A DNA stretch of 25,822 nt from Larix sibirica. Lineage: Eukaryota > Streptophyta > Pinopsida > Pinales > Pinaceae. Under the pieces are notes generated by a model. That model made no database searches and had not been told where the DNA came from. It saw only the letters and a list, made by a program, of their open reading frames with translations. The stretch covers positions 31,065 through 56,886 of the forward strand of contig NWUY0300008597.1 of assembly GCA_004151065.3 (NCBI GenBank), given 5' to 3'. Positions 10,484 through 20,724 of this stretch are shown one piece after another (within the stretch, counting starts at the first letter, position 1; each line of letters opens with the position of its first letter). A program made the position numbers and the translations under genes.

Positions 10484-10495
10484 TGGTATGAAAGC
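10484..10495 (+). other. Degenerate tRNA-iMet primer-binding site
   Basis: TGGTATGAAAGC differs at two positions from TGGTATCAGAGC, the usual primer-binding site complementary to plant initiator tRNA-Met. It lies two bases after a CA dinucleotide that would end the LTR. The differences (C to G, G to A) fit decay. Confidence 0.5.
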
Positions 10496-10564
10496 ACTTT
10501 ATTGGCCCAAGAGGAAACATTCATTTTTCCTTTTTTGCATATTTTATTGGTGCAAGAGGATAAC

Positions 10565-12059
10565 TATAACACCCCTACCTTGGGGTCGACAACCAACCCA
10601 CACTCACTCACCCATTAGAGGGCTTGGGTGCACTTGAGACCGGCAAGCCCATGCATGACCAAGGAATTATTCGACAAGATGGATGCATTCAGAAGCACAC
10701 CCGAAAACCATGGACAAAGATGATGGGATGGGCGTGCGTGCATGATAAGGGGATTTGAGGAAGAGGCCTCGACAAAGTGGCCCTCGGTGAAGGGGCTCGA
10801 AGAGGAGGCTACAATATTGACACAAGCAATGACCAAGAAGACTAGCATTGGGCACCAAGGGGGACTTCTCGACAAAGTGTGTTGAGTAAGGGCACATCAA
10901 CAAGAAGACACTTGGGTAGATCGCAAGAAGAATTAAGGATCATCAGGTCCACTTTCCCATATGCAGTGGTGAGACACCTCAGTGAGGGGAAAACAGTTGC
11001 ACACCACCGAGCAAACATGTATGCTGTTGGGCACCTTAGGAGAGAAATTAGCCAAGAAAGGGCTTGAGTGCCTTAGGGAAGAAGTCGACTAAGGAAGAGT
11101 AGGGCACCTACTCATGAGAAAGAATGGGAAACTCTCTCGTGTAAGTGGTTGGGTTCACTTGAGGCAAAGGAAACCAAGCATGGGAGGCATAACATGTTAA
11201 GGAACAAGGGTGCTAAGATGAGTTAGGAATTAGGCATGTGACAACAAGCCAAGGCAATAAGTTGGAAGAGGATGGGCAACGTGACCAAGTCTAACAGGAA
11301 GCTAGTTATGGGTTGAAGGGGTGCCCAAGGGTAGACTCTCCATGACAAAGGCTAAGGAACAATCTTGTTGATGGATGAGTGTTGTTAGGAGGCAACTCAA
11401 TGCATTGAGGTACAAGTGTTGCATGAGGTAGACTTGTGGGAGACAACGAGGTTTCAACAAAGACTTTTGGGCAAATAGATCCATTGATAGAGGTGTGACC
11501 ATTGGCAACAAGAGTTGTCGGTAGCAGAACTGATAGTAGCATAGTGCGTCAGAAGCAGAATAGACAAGAGGCATAGTGCATCGACAACAGAAATGATGAC
11601 ATGCACAATGCATCGACAACCATGAATGAAGTGGGCAGGCTGCCCAGGTTGAACTATTGTTTGTAAGAGGGTGTCCGCAAGAAGTCGCCAAACCCTCACC
11701 TTTGTTTTTCTCCATTATGTATTTGTATACTTCTTCAATGAAAGGCTTGTCGATGCCCAGTCTGGGCACTTATCATACTTGTGTGGTTCTTGTGGTTAGA
11801 TTGTGTATGCTTATGGAATTTTGGCTAAGTATAACAAGATAAGTAGACAACACAAATAATAAGTAAACATCCAAGGGTTGGGGAAGGTTGTTGGGCGCAA
11901 TAGGATTAGGAAACAGGTAGCTCAAGGCAGAAGGTATGGGCATGCTTTGAGTGAAGAGGCATAGTCCAGAGATGAGTATTATTGGGTGATAAAGTCCCCG
12001 GGAAGGATGGTGCCGCATGATTTCCAAAGTTCAGGCACCGAAGCTTTGGGATTGTGACA
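10565..12059. mobile_element. Probable solo LTR (TGTAACACCCC class), about 1.5 kb
   Basis: The left end is TATAACACCCC, one G-to-A change from the TGTAACACCCC that starts many plant Ty3/Gypsy LTRs. The right end is GGGATTGTGACA, an imperfect inverse of the left end. The flanking five bases are ATAAC on the left (10560-10564) and ATAAA on the right (12060-12064), a target duplication with one mismatch. The base composition (GC-richer, purine-rich plus strand) differs sharply from both flanks. No gag or pol domain is present and no partner LTR is visible, which fits recombination between two LTRs leaving one. The short frames inside have no recognisable motif. Confidence 0.55.
11538..11633 (+). 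repeat. Three degenerate 32-bp tandem units inside the LTR
   Basis: The motif (AGC/GGC/TGC)A(T/C)A(G/A)TGC recurs at 11538, 11570 and 11602 with an exact 32-bp step. The rest of each unit is only partly conserved (TCAGAAGCAGAA, TCGACAACAGAA, TCGACAACCATG). Short tandem arrays like this are common within plant LTRs. Confidence 0.5.
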
Positions 12060-12174
12060 ATAAAACTCCTCCTACAATTGCCTGAGCTAGACCCAATTGA
12101 AATATACAAACCCTAGCATGTATGGGCATGGGAATTATCTTTTATTTATTTATATTTTTTTAAAGGAATCTTCC
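12060..12174. other. Short AT-rich spacer
   Basis: Nothing recognisable lies between the solo LTR and the 116-bp duplication. It contains a TTTATTTATTTATATTTTTTT run. Confidence 0.5.
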
Positions 12175-12458
12175 TCTTATCATGATGCAATAAGCATGCC
12201 CTTCCCCCATCTAAGATTGTTTCAATGAATGCATATGATTTACAACACTCGAGGAAGATTTATTTCGTTAAGAAGTTGCGGGTGGGGGTATTATCTTTAT
12301 CTTTGTGTGTGTGTGTGTGTGTGCACGCGCACAGATATTTTTCTTATCATGGTTTGATAAGCATGCACTTCCCCTATCTGAGATTATTACAACGAATGCA
12401 CATGATTTACATCACTCGAGAAATATTTATTTGGTTAAGAAGTTGCAAGAGGGAGGTA
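12175..12458 (+). repeat. Direct duplication of about 116 bp
   Basis: Copy 1 (12175-12290) and copy 2 (12342-12458) share TCTTATCATG, then AAGCATGC, ATGATTTACA, CACTCGAG and TTAAGAAGTTGC in order, at a period of 167 bp. Divergence is visible at many positions, so the event is old. A GT tract lies in the spacer, and repeat slippage or unequal exchange could have produced the copy. Confidence 0.8.
12304..12333 (+). repeat. 30-bp alternating purine-pyrimidine tract (GT)n
   Basis: Ten TG dinucleotides run straight into CACGCGCACA, giving 30 bases of unbroken pyrimidine/purine alternation. Such tracts can adopt Z-DNA under supercoiling. TGTGC and GCACA around ACGC could also form a small hairpin. 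Confidence 0.85.
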
Positions 12459-13132
12459 TGTATTCCACCAATTTCACCCAATATTTGCACTTGGCCCCAA
12501 CCACTTGAAATGACTCGCTAGCATGAGTGAGACAACCTCAAAAAACAAACATGTCTCTAAGGGTTTGAACCCTAATTGGGGAAATTCACTACCGTTGTCT
12601 AACTATTGAATGAAGACCCCATTAATAAGTACAAGAATTATTTCCTAGAATTTATTGAAGTTTTAACGAGACAATATCATGTGTGTTTTTTCCTATAAAA
12701 TTAAATGTCACTAAATTTGGATATAGAAATCGATGGATATGCACATTTAAGTTACTCTCATTGTTTTGGCTAGCTCTTTAGGTCTGGACTTGATCTTTGA
12801 ATTGTGTAGACCACATCTTATAGGTCTTTGCACCAATTTTGTTGAAATTTTAACTAGAGATACCTCTAGAGTATTCTTTCCAAATAATCAAACGAACTGT
12901 AAGTTGGACATCCTTGTCAAAAGTTATAGCTCCAGTAGTGAAGGGTGCTCCTTGATGGCAATGATGTGAGAAATTACTTGCTTCGATACCACTAATTGTG
13001 ATTCATATTACACAAAATGACATAATAAACATTTAAAATACCAAATGTAGATGTGGAGTATGACTCCTGAGAAGAATAATGATGATAAATTATAGAAAAA
13101 CCCCAATACATTAGCAAAATAGCTCCAAATAA
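12459..13132. other. Intergenic stretch, no gene seen
   Basis: I found no recognisable protein, RNA or element end. The open frame near 12766-12969 has no motif I can name. Confidence 0.5.
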
Positions 13133-13146
13133 CCCAAACATATCCC
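13133..13146 (+). repeat. Putative left target duplication of LINE-B
   Basis: CCCAAACATATCCC lies directly outside the LINE-B A-tail and matches CCTGAACATGTCCC at 19801-19814 at 11 of 14 positions. All three differences are transitions, as expected for an old duplication. Confidence 0.45.
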
Positions 13147-13392
13147 TTTTTTTCATATCGAAAAAAAACACCTTTTTATTAAGAGAAAAATATGTGTCTT
13201 CATTACAATACATTGCTTGAGAAGCGAGATGTCTTCTCAATACCCACCGTCCATTCATCGATACAGAAAATTCATCTTTCTAAAATTTATGTTCACAAAA
13301 ATGTTCAATCCACAGAAAAACATAAAACTAGTAACACAGATAGTGTCCATACTTCATACAAAAAATTGTCCAAAAAGACCCAACGTTGTCAT

Positions 13393-16300
13393 TTAACATA
13401 TTTCCAATATGTTCTCTCTAACTAGGAATGCTCCTCTAAATTCCTTGACTAGAAGAATACCATCCATATCACCCAGAGCCAGCTTTGAGAGACCATCAGT
13501 ATCCTTGTCAAAGCATCGATAAATATGAGTAAAAGAGAGTTCAGTAAAGGCCATAATCAATGCTCGTGTCCTCTGCATCTAGTGATCTAGTAGTAAAGGC
13601 CTCAAGCATACTTTACCTGATTCCCACTCAATAATACACTGTGAGTCCCCAAAAATGTGAAAAGTATCTATGTTCACCTTCCTGGCATACCACAGAAGCA
13701 CCTATAGAGCTAGAAGCTCAACTCTGGTATTGGTGCCTCTCCCTGCTTTGAGATGCAAATGAAAGTAATGGTCCGAAGAAATTTTTAAGACCATGCCTGT
13801 GCCACAAACTCCCCCCTGAGCAGCTCCATCAAAGTAACCAATAGGAAAGGTATGCTCATTTTCATCAAAAGATAATGACCTATTCATAATTTTGTTTGGA
13901 GGACCATTTTCAGAAAGGGACCATGCCCATATACGAGCATAAACTAAATCAGAATTAGACCTACTATCCCTAAATATCACCCCATTTCTTTCACGCCATA
14001 CTTCCCAGATAGTAATAAAGACAGTATAGATGTTCACCTGCGAAAGATTATAACACCATATTTTCAATGAACAGGTTCCTTTCCCATCCAGGGAGCTGTG
14101 GAGAGTGTATCCTAAGCATTCGCCAAATCCCTTGAAAAAAAGAGCATCTCTCAAAGAGATGGTTAATGTCTTTTGTATGCTTTTGACACAACTGACAAAT
14201 GCCCGGTCCATTAAAGCCCCCTTTTCTGTAGGTTTTGTCAAGTCAGAATTTTTTTCTCTAAGCATAACCAAATGCAGCAGCTGATTTTTAGTGGCAACTT
14301 ATCACTCCACAATCTCCTCATCCACCTATTATCAGTTGTCCCCTGCATAACATCGAACATGGTGTTGTACGCCATCCTGGCAGTCACCGTTCCCTTCAAG
14401 GGATTCAATTCCCAAACCAACAGATCGGAGATGTCAATAATGAAAATGCCAACTGAGATCAACTTGTGAACAAACGTGTCCCATTCTTCACAAAGTGGTC
14501 TAGGAAGTGACAAATCAATGGAGGAGAACCACTAAATTGTGGAATCATCAAGGGACTTTACCACCTGTTTCAATACAAATATGCCTATGCCCTGTATCTC
14601 TCTTAAAAGATCCGAAGACAGCTTGTAATCTTCATGAAGGCCCAAAATCAGATTGATTCCCACAAAGGTTTGTATACCTTGGCCCACCGCCCTACAAAGA
14701 GAAAGATTTATGGTAGGTAACGTCTTAAGAAGGCTTCTCCAAACTTCTGATATTTTAGATGGAGTAGTGCACTATGCCCTGAACCAATGGCTTGGTGGAA
14801 GGTCATTCAAATACTTGGCTTTTATAATCTTACCCCAAAGTCCCTCATCAAACAGATTGTGCCAGAGGCTCTTTGCGCACAGTGCCTGGTTGAAGGCCTT
14901 CAAGCATTTGATCCCCCATCCCCCCATCTGTATGGGCATAGAAATACTCTCCCAGCTGGTAAGATATAGCTTCATGGCACCAGCATGACCTCCCCATAAG
15001 AAATGAAATTTTTTGCGCCGGATATTCTCAATCACCATCGTTGTAACAACAAATAGTGAGAACCAATACACCGGAACACTCTGTAGCACATATTTAACCA
15101 AGATAAGCCTCCCCCCCAATGTAAGCCACCTATGTGACCAGGAATTAATTCTTCTAGTAATCTTCTGAATAAGCCAATTCCAGTCGGCAACATGATAGCA
15201 GTTGGGTTTGATAATGTATCCAAGGTATTTAATACCCACCTCAATGTCCTTCATTTGATAAGGAAATAAATCAGCAATAAACATTTTAGTAATTGAGTCC
15301 TCACACCTGTAGACAAAACAAGACTTGGTAGGGTTTATAAGCATCCCCGACGCTTCACAAAAGATATTTAGAATCTTATGATACTGCATCCATTCCACTC
15401 TTGTCCCTGCTCCAAATAGAAGGACATCGCCAACAAATAAGAGATGTGAAACCGAAAGAGTCCTCGCCACATTTATTCCAAAGATATGCCCTTGAGACTT
15501 GGCCTTATTTATCAATAAACGAAGACCCTCAATGGCCAGAATGAAAAGATAAGGTGACAACGGACAACCTTGTCTCAGGCCACGGGTCATGCGAAAAAAG
15601 GAAGTAGGTGACCCATTCACCAACACCGCAAAGTTGGCAGTCGAGATGCAAACCATCATCCAATTGACCATTTCCACCAAGAGTACAATATGGATGAGAA
15701 TGAATCGTATATAAGACCAGTCCACTTTGTCATATGCTTTTTGTAAATCAAGTCGAAGTATAAAAGCATTCAACCTTTTCGTCTTGATAGAATGAATTCC
15801 TTGGGCCACACCTACAGCATCCATAATCTGACGATTTGGCAAGAAACCAAACTGTTCCTTCGTAATAAACCTTCCCAAGTAAGGTTTGATTCTTTCAACA
15901 ATGATTTTCGTGATAGTTTTGTACATGAGGTTACATAGAGAGATAGGATGGTAATCGTCGAAATCTACAGGTCTGTCCACTTTCGGAATAAGAGTGATGT
16001 ATGTAGTATTTAAACAGTTGGGAATCCACTCTTTGGTCTTTGACTCCTCAATGGCACTCGTAAGCTCTTCTCCCAATAAATCGAAGAAATGGAGATAAAA
16101 CTCCACCGCCCACCCATCGAACCCTGGGATTTTGTCTTTGGAAAATAGCTTGAGGGTTCTAAAAACTTCGTCTTTAGTAACAAGTTTTCCCACTTCCCTA
16201 CAATCCTCCTCGTTAAAGAAACAGGAAATTTTTTAATAGTCGATAATTGGTTTTGCAAATTAGTGGGCTTACTGCAAGTATAAATACCTTTGAAATGTTC

Positions 16301-17502
16301 TATAGCAGCACGTTTTAGAGAAGGGTTGTCGCATACAGTCCTATCTGCATCCACTTTTATATCCCAGATGGCATTCATCAGTCACCTCTGGTTAGCAAAC
16401 CTTTGAAAAAAATGAGTGTTTCTATCCCCCGCTTTTAACCAAATCGCCCTACTCTTCTGTCTCCATTCCTCTTCAATCTGTGCAAGAATATTCTCCTTCT
16501 TATTCATCAGTCCAATAAGATGATTACAATGCTCCATAGAGAAGAAAGATTCTTCCATGTCATTCGAGATGTCTTGGATTTCCTTCTCAATGCCAGCCAA
16601 TAGCATCTGATTTTCAACTTTATTAGCTTTAACCCAATCCATAACCGATTCTTTTAATAAGGACAGTTTGCGGGGTAACCCAGTAATGGAGACACCTGGA
16701 CCTTCAACTTCAAATCCAACCATTTTTTCCTGATCCATTCGCATAAAGAAATATCCGCCAATAAACCAGGATTGAACTTATAAGGATATACTTTAAAATG
16801 TTTATCAAAGTCCAATTGGAGTATGACTGCCTTATGGTCAGAAATACCCACCGAATAAGACTAGGTGCAGTACTTACCCATGGCTCCACAGAGTTCCTCC
16901 GCCATGAAAAAATGGTCGAGTCATTTTGCTATTCCGACCTTCCTGCACCTTCCATTCGACTAGGTCGGATATAAAATATGAGGTACAATATCCACCAAAT
17001 TGGCAGCTTCAAACAAGGAGTTGAAGAAGTGAGCCAGCGGATCCATTATATTCCCCGAACCCCAAGTTTCATCCGGGTTCAATGTAAAGTTCAGGTGCCC
17101 TGCCAGAATGAGTGTCGGGTCCTTTAATAACCCATAAGCATAAATTTGCTCCCAATAATCCCTGCGCTGACGATATGGGTTGTAGATGTTAAGCACCTGG
17201 ATTGTTTGATGGAAACCCTTGAAAGTCCCTTCAACCAAAATACCTGCACATGTAAGATAAGATTTAAGATCAATCGACATAGGATCCCATGCCACTAGGG
17301 TACCACCGGAATGTCCCACCGCATCCAAAGCACATACATGCCACTGAGGTTTAATTTTTAAGTAATTACATGCATCCAACAAACTTGCCATTGTCTCTTG
17401 AATAAGTATCAGCGCAGGGTGAACAATATCAAGAAATATTTTAAGGGCAGTACGCTTAGGGCCACTACCAAGCCCTCGTACATTGAATGAGACTATATTC
17501 AT
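13393..17502 (-). pseudogene. LINE-B ORF2: endonuclease, RT, zf-RVT, RNase H
   Basis: ORF2 starts at ATG 17502-17500 and ends at TAA 13393-13395, about 1370 codons. The APE-like endonuclease reads SFNVRGLG, IQET, NIYNPY, then GHLNFTL, where the catalytic GDLN Asp is His (codon 17095-17097), and GISDHKAV near 16850. In the linker, KSRAIWLKAGDRNTHFF is well kept. The RT (16193-14772 open) has FGFLPNRQ, LRLDLQKAYDKVDW, RGLRQGCPLSPYLF and FVGD at 15426-15437; the motif-C FADD Asp pair has become Gly-Asp. The zf-RVT-like segment, after a frameshift, reads GICQLCQK and HLFERC. RNase H keeps YFDGAAQ (Asp 13828-13830), VELLAL, GDSQCIIEW and TDGLSK, so its D-E-D-D set is intact. Frameshifts lie near 16700, 16225, 14220 and 14050; stops are TAG or TGA only. 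Confidence 0.9.
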
Positions 17503-19265
17503 TGAGTAACCAAGCCATGAGATATATCTTCTCTAAGAGCCCGAGTAGGTGAAACCCTATTAAGACCTTTGTCAAAGAGTGAGGTTACATGCAGATTAAG
17601 GTTACAAATGTTAGAAGATTTCAGCTCTTCCCCCACCTATAATCTACCAGAACCCTTTTTGTTTTTTCTTGCTTTGCGAATAGTTACATTCCCGTTAAAA
17701 ATAGAAGAGATGGGGATGATAGTGGAGTTGTCCTTCAAAGCAGAGGAATAGGTCTTCAAAGGGATGAGAGCACCACCCAAAGGAGGTGAAGATGGAGCAG
17801 TCATGTCAGAAAGGGGAGAGGGATAAAGTACAATCCCTAAACAGTTCTAAGAGACCTCTTCCGAGAAATGGGGCTTAGCCCGACCCAAAAGGGAGTTGGA
17901 TCCAAAGGTCGTGTCTTCGACATCGGACTGAAAGGGCATTGGAGAAGGAGACACTCCCTCACGAGCATCAATGGGGACCGAAACCCCTAAATCACAAATT
18001 GTTTCAAGCTCCGAAGGTAAACCATCAAGAGGTTCACAAGTTGAACTACGAGATTCCCCAAGACCCTGGGGGAGAGGCACACACCCAAAACCCTTCCCAG
18101 TAGCAAAGTTTAGGTCCAAACAGGAAGGAAGGGATTTTCTAATATCTTCCATGGTTAGGAATTTAAGCAAGACCGGTAGGGTTTGTGAAAAATTACCCAA
18201 GAAAATGGATGTCGACGAGTGGTCCAAAGGAATAGGTACCCACTGACGTGCCACTGACCATCTTCCGGATCGCAAATCCGTTCCCCCCCGGCCACCAACA
18301 CTGCCTTCGACTTCCACATTAGTTTCGCACTGGGCTCTCAAGTGCCCCACCTTTCGGCAAAGGTGGCATCTAAAAGGTATCCGTCAATAGTCCAGACGTT
18401 GAATGAAAGTGTCGCCTTCCCACACCACCTCCATCTCCCCAGGAAAACCCTCTGAGTTATCGAGTTCAACAAGCATCCGAGGTGAGCGCCTCTCAGATCC
18501 CATCAACTGCTCCTCCTCCATCAATATGAACCGCCCTATGGAATTGGCTACGTCCATGAAATCGTTGATGTTCCAGCACTGAAGAGGGAACCCGGGGAGA
18601 ATAGTCCACAAATGACGCTTAGTAAGTTTCTCAGTTCGTGGGTCAAAAATGTTGTGCCAACGAACCAGCACCAAAGAACCCTTACCATAAACCCAGAACT
18701 GTTCCTCAATAATCCTTCTGTCTTCCTCTGAAAGGAATTGAAACATAATCCATCCATTAGCCAACAATAAGACCTTGGGTATGTTGGAGATATAGGGCTT
18801 CCATCTCTGTCGAATCCAAGAAAGGATCTCTGACCTCTTCAAATGTATGCATTCGAACTTACCCACCAACACCCTCTGGCTCAGCACCAGCACCAGGTCC
18901 ATGGTTACATCCTTCCCCAACACACACAATGGCCTCCCTTTTCTCTCCCATTCAAACTTCAGTCTAGGCGTATGGTGCTTGGTTTCCACCCCCTACGAGC
19001 ATTCTAGTTCCTTCAAAGAGAAAAGTTGTAAGTGACCCCTCCCCGAGGCTTCCTTGACGCCAGAAGTAGGTGAAGCCCTATGAACCGAAATAGGGCAAGG
19101 TTCATAGGATACCTTCGCTCTCGGGTTCGTGAATATGCCAGATGTGGAGTCAGCCCGTGAAACCGGACAGACACCGACTCCTCTATCCACCGAAATAGGA
19201 GAAGTGAAAGATGACGCAATCTCTGGAACCATCGGTCGCTCGTCCCCTAGACCGGTTTCCATCAT
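17499..19265 (-). pseudogene. LINE-B ORF1 (DUF4283-like, CCHC zinc knuckle)
   Basis: One reading frame runs without any frameshift from an ATG at 19265 to TGA 17499-17501, 588 codons, broken only by stops (lowest coordinate): TAG 18993, TGA 18384, TAG 17847 and TAG 17637. The DUF4283-like region includes VLVGKFECIHLKRSEI, LANGWIMFQFLSEEDRR, WVYGKGSLVLVRWH and RHLWTILPGFPLQCWN. PRMLVELDNSEGFPGE then precedes the knuckle CHLCRKVGHLRAQC (18327-18368), a complete CX2CX3GHX4C. The family role is binding element RNA in a cytoplasmic particle. Its TGA overlaps the ORF2 ATG in the same four bases. A start farther upstream is possible: an ATG at 19589-19591 leads, after a one-base shift, into a Gly-rich stretch, but that part is broken. 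Confidence 0.85.
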
Positions 19266-19650
19266 TGTTCGCTAGACTAAGATGTTCCTCCATAGTAATA
19301 GAATAATATGACCACTCGAAATCCTAGAAAGTCAACAGCTCATCCCTAGAGACTGTCATCGAATGAAAACAAGGTAATAGTAAATCATTTTTCCCACTTG
19401 TTTTACCTGGTTGGTACTAGGTTCAACATAGGTTGTTGAACGAACTCCAGGGCCCTCATTTTAGTCCGTGAAATAACTAGGTTTAGGCTGGACAACACCA
19501 TGGGTACGCCCCTATCCTATCACTACTCCCATTACCACCTGTTCTGCCATCACCTCCTCCCCCTCCTGCAACTTCTAGGGTTTTCCGCCATGAATTCCTG
19601 GTTCACCAAACTTCCTAAATTGCACCATCAGTGGCATGTCCTTATCGCTA

Positions 19651-19756
19651 TGGTGCGATTTCGCTCCGCATTGATACTTCTTACAGTGACATATGGTGGG
19701 ATTTCACTCCGCATTGATACTTCTTACAGTGACATATAGTGGGATTTCGCTCCACA
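19651..19756. repeat. 43-bp tandem repeat, 2.4 copies
   Basis: Units start at 19651, 19694 and 19737 (partial), with an exact 43-bp step and only a few substitutions. The core is GCATTGATACTTCTTACAG. The array lies between the putative LINE-B 5' end at 19800 and ORF1, so it would be part of the element's 5' UTR. Confidence 0.85.
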
Positions 19757-19800
19757 ATAGTTCACATTTAACTACGTACACACCTCAAACTCGACACGTT

Positions 19801-19814
19801 CCTGAACATGTCCC
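19801..19814 (+). repeat. Putative right target duplication of LINE-B
   Basis: CCTGAACATGTCCC is the partner of CCCAAACATATCCC at 13133-13146 (11 of 14, transitions only). It sets the LINE-B 5' end at about 19800, giving a length typical of full-length plant L1 elements. Confidence 0.45.
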
Positions 19815-20154
19815 AATATACTATAACAACCTCTTATATATACTCATTTTCACTCATTGGTTATATAAGTCCAATTATAAGATGCCATACTAATTACTTC
19901 CCCACCTTCCTCCCTTGGAAAATACTTTTTTTTTCCAACAGAAAAAAGCATACCAATGTTATTCTTATCGAATCAAAAGGTACATGATTTAGCAAGTCTT
20001 TAGGAAGACTCAACCAAGCAGAGGCAGAAAGTCATGCCTACCAAACTAAAAAAAACATCAAAAAGCTACAGCTAACATTCATAAGAGGTAAACAAAATAC
20101 CTCAAATAACATCAACCCAAAATTACATGACATACAACGTCCATAAACATATAA

Positions 20155-20700
20155 TTACTCAAAAATCTTCAGATCTCCAAAGTTCAGAACCTGAGAATTA
20201 TGAAGTTCTTCCCAGATTAAAATACCAAAATCACCGCACAAAGCTTGCTTGGACAATTTGTCTGCCAGATAATTGTGTTGCCTGTAAATGTGCTCCAGAG
20301 AGATGTTCCTGAATAGGAGGATAGCTGATTTAATCCTGATACACCAGTGGGCAAGAGATAACACTTTAAGATTATATTCATCTTGCACCCATTTGATGGT
20401 GACCCTAGAGTCCCTAAAAATTTTCAGATCATCAATACCAAAGATACTAGCCACTTTCAGTACGCACCACAAAAGCAAGGAGCTCTGCCTTCATATTTGT
20501 CCCATTCCCACAATTGAGCCTTAATGTAAAGTAATGTGATTCATTTAAAAAAATAGCTCCTCCAATTACACACAAACCATCTTGTGCACCATCATCAAAA
20601 AATAGAATAAGATAATTGAACTAAGGATCAAATGTACCAAATCTTTTAATGATTAATGGCCCCTGCTCACTGAAAATGGATTTATAAAAACTCAGAATTT
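20155..20700 (-). pseudogene. RNase H domain of LINE-C
   Basis: RNase H removes the RNA strand during element reverse transcription; plant L1 elements are known to carry such a domain at the ORF2 C-terminus. Visible motifs are FFDDGAQDG (first Asp), GNGTNMKAELLAF (Glu), FRDSRVTIKWV (Asp) and HIYRQHNYLADKLSK (last Asp). The four catalytic positions are therefore present. A frameshift and a stop lie between MKAELLAF and KVASIFGIDDLKIF (about 20440-20480), and one stop lies upstream in FDP(stop)FNYL. The frame from 20478 down to 20155 is open. The sequence differs clearly from the LINE-B RNase H, so this is a separate subfamily. Confidence 0.8.
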
Positions 20701-20724
20701 GACAAGCCGTATTCTGTGTACAAG

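Larger units (their letters stand above)
13147..19800 (-). mobile_element. LINE-B: apparently full-length L1-type LINE
   Basis: This is a minus-strand element of about 6.65 kb. From the 5' end (high coordinates) it has a 5' region with 43-bp tandem units, a long ORF1 with DUF4283-like and CCHC domains, and an ORF2 overlapping ORF1 at ATGA. ORF2 carries endonuclease, reverse transcriptase, zf-RVT-like and RNase H domains. A 3' UTR of about 240 bp follows, with AATAAA and a T-run/A-run terminus (13147-13168). A 14-bp imperfect direct repeat at the two ends supports the boundaries. It is inactive: 12 in-frame stops, a few frameshifts, and lost catalytic residues in both the endonuclease and RT. 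Apart from the stops, the coding frame is much better preserved than in LINE-A. Confidence 0.85.

Noticed and set aside
10615-11769. Several open frames of 60-155 codons within the solo LTR
   Set aside because: They overlap on both strands, show no motif, and coincide with the GC-richer composition of the LTR, which lengthens chance frames.
12225-12521. 98-codon plus-strand open frame
   Set aside because: It is created by the GT tract and the 116-bp duplication (runs of Val/Cys) and has no protein-like features.
19906-19925. Target duplication for LINE-C
   Set aside because: The bases next to the A-tail (CCTTGGAAAATAC) have no good match near 20750; the best candidate needs a shift and several mismatches.
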